From Cryobacterium arcticum (GTDB lineage Bacteria > Actinomycetota > Actinomycetes > Actinomycetales > Microbacteriaceae): a stretch of DNA of 64,000 nucleotides. Positions 63,485 to 64,000 of the stretch are shown here, piece after piece. The notes under the pieces were generated by a model, which was not told where the DNA came from, ran no database searches, and saw nothing but the letters and a program-made list of their open reading frames with translations. Position 1 is the stretch's first letter. Every line of letters starts with the position of its first letter. Location: assembly GCF_001679725.1 (NCBI RefSeq), contig NZ_CP016282.1:2294001-2358000 (forward strand). The letters run 5' to 3'. A program made the translations under genes and the position numbers.

Positions 63485-64000
63485 ATGACCTTTGAAGTAC
63501 GAGACAACCGTTCGTCGTCCGCACGCAATCCCCTCGATTCCACCGCGGACGATCATGGATTAACAGCGCTGCGGCTCGTGATCGGCCTGATCCCGCTCGG
63601 AAGTCTGGCCACAGAGCTTGTTCCGTCGGCGGGAGACCGGCAAACTAAGCGGGCGATTCGGACCCTACAAACGCTGGTGCAGGATCTACAACTTCGACTC
63701 GACCTCGATACGTGGAGTCCAACGCCGACGGAAGAAGACCTCGATGCAGCGTTCGTGCGCTCTTTGCGGGCCGCTCAAGAGACTGCTGAAGAGGAAAAGC
63801 GTGAGTTCATCTGGCACGGCTTGATCAATGGCTGGGTACGCACCCACGGCAATACGGACCGGGACCGATTCCAACGAATTGTCGCGAAGTACGATCTAGA
63901 GCACTTCCAATTGCTTCGACAGATGCGATCCCTCGTGAAGGACGATATCCACTGGTTTTCATTTGAATCAGGAAGCGAGTCGCTCGTGGATTGCCTAGAT
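63485..64000 (+). CDS. hypothetical protein, N-terminal part (runs off the window)
   Basis: Open from ATG 63485 to the window end, 172 residues, no stop. It begins MTFEVRDNRSSSARNPLDST, followed by a hydrophobic helix (LRLVIGLIPLGSLATELV), a helical region (RAIRTLQTLVQDLQLRLDLD) and EEEKREFIWHGLINGWVRTH. Not recognised. The helix could be membrane-associated. It is missed by closed-frame searches because it is truncated. Confidence 0.6.
   Translation, partial: MTFEVRDNRSSSARNPLDSTADDHGLTALRLVIGLIPLGSLATELVPSAGDRQTKRAIRTLQTLVQDLQLRLDLDTWSPTPTEEDLDAAFVRSLRAAQETAEEEKREFIWHGLINGWVRTHGNTDRDRFQRIVAKYDLEHFQLLRQMRSLVKDDIHWFSFESGSESLVDCLD

Overview
The window reads as chromosomal DNA of a high-GC actinobacterium, most likely a Microbacteriaceae member (Cryobacterium-like). 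The reasons are the GlgE-type alpha-glucan genes, the order rpsB-tsf-pyrH-frr-cdsA followed by xerC and dprA, actinobacterial DivIVA-type proteins, and many GTG starts. The genus is an inference from gene content and was not tested by a search.

Part 1 (about 1-25,140) is core chromosome, densely packed and GC-rich. It starts with the tail of a glycogen debranching enzyme (glgX) and a YbaK-type deacylase, then a membrane GGDEF protein. Next comes an alpha-glucan locus: glgP on the minus strand, divergent from a translationally overlapping glgE-glgB pair, closed by a strong bidirectional terminator. A CnoX-like thioredoxin/TPR protein overlaps a large membrane protein gene. After these come a long DivIVA-like coiled coil built of 11-residue repeats, an AI-2E-family permease, a hydrolase, a small Cys/His protein, a transglycosylase-like secreted protein and a second DivIVA-domain protein. 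The minus-strand block cdsA, frr, pyrH, tsf, rpsB covers translation and phospholipid synthesis. An M23 peptidase, xerC and a CpdA-like phosphodiesterase follow.

Part 2 (about 25,130 to the end) is an accessory island. It begins inside dprA: only the C-terminal third of DprA remains, cut at about 25,140, and a large serine integrase starts within about 10 bases of that point. The 5' half of dprA is not seen anywhere to 64,000, so the other end of the island probably lies beyond the window or has been rearranged. The island is less GC-rich to the eye, carries small, weakly conserved genes in both orientations, and has several non-coding stretches rich in repeats.

Inside the island: an excisionase-like gene with possible coupled micro-ORFs; a non-coding tract of about 1.8 kb with degenerate GCGAAGCGAC-like repeats and three nested dyads (origin or transfer-site candidate); an orphan MbcA/ParS-like antitoxin-type gene; a calcineurin-like phosphoesterase with a small overlapping partner; a DUF4145-type protein; a possible PD-(D/E)XK nuclease; several lipoproteins; a probable EVE-HNH modification-dependent nuclease; an HNH protein; a HipBA pair; a CGGTAC iteron array; and a Pth2-like protein. 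A likely defence region (52.4-61.3 kb) holds two unrecognised proteins with C-terminal hydrophobic segments, a KAP-type P-loop NTPase, another unknown, and a HEPN/Toprim-type protein. An LCP-family gene and a truncated hypothetical gene end the window.

Fragments resembling the 3' ends of the phosphoesterase and HNH genes recur between modules, which points to repeated gene turnover in the island. No rRNA, tRNA, CRISPR array or transposase was found.
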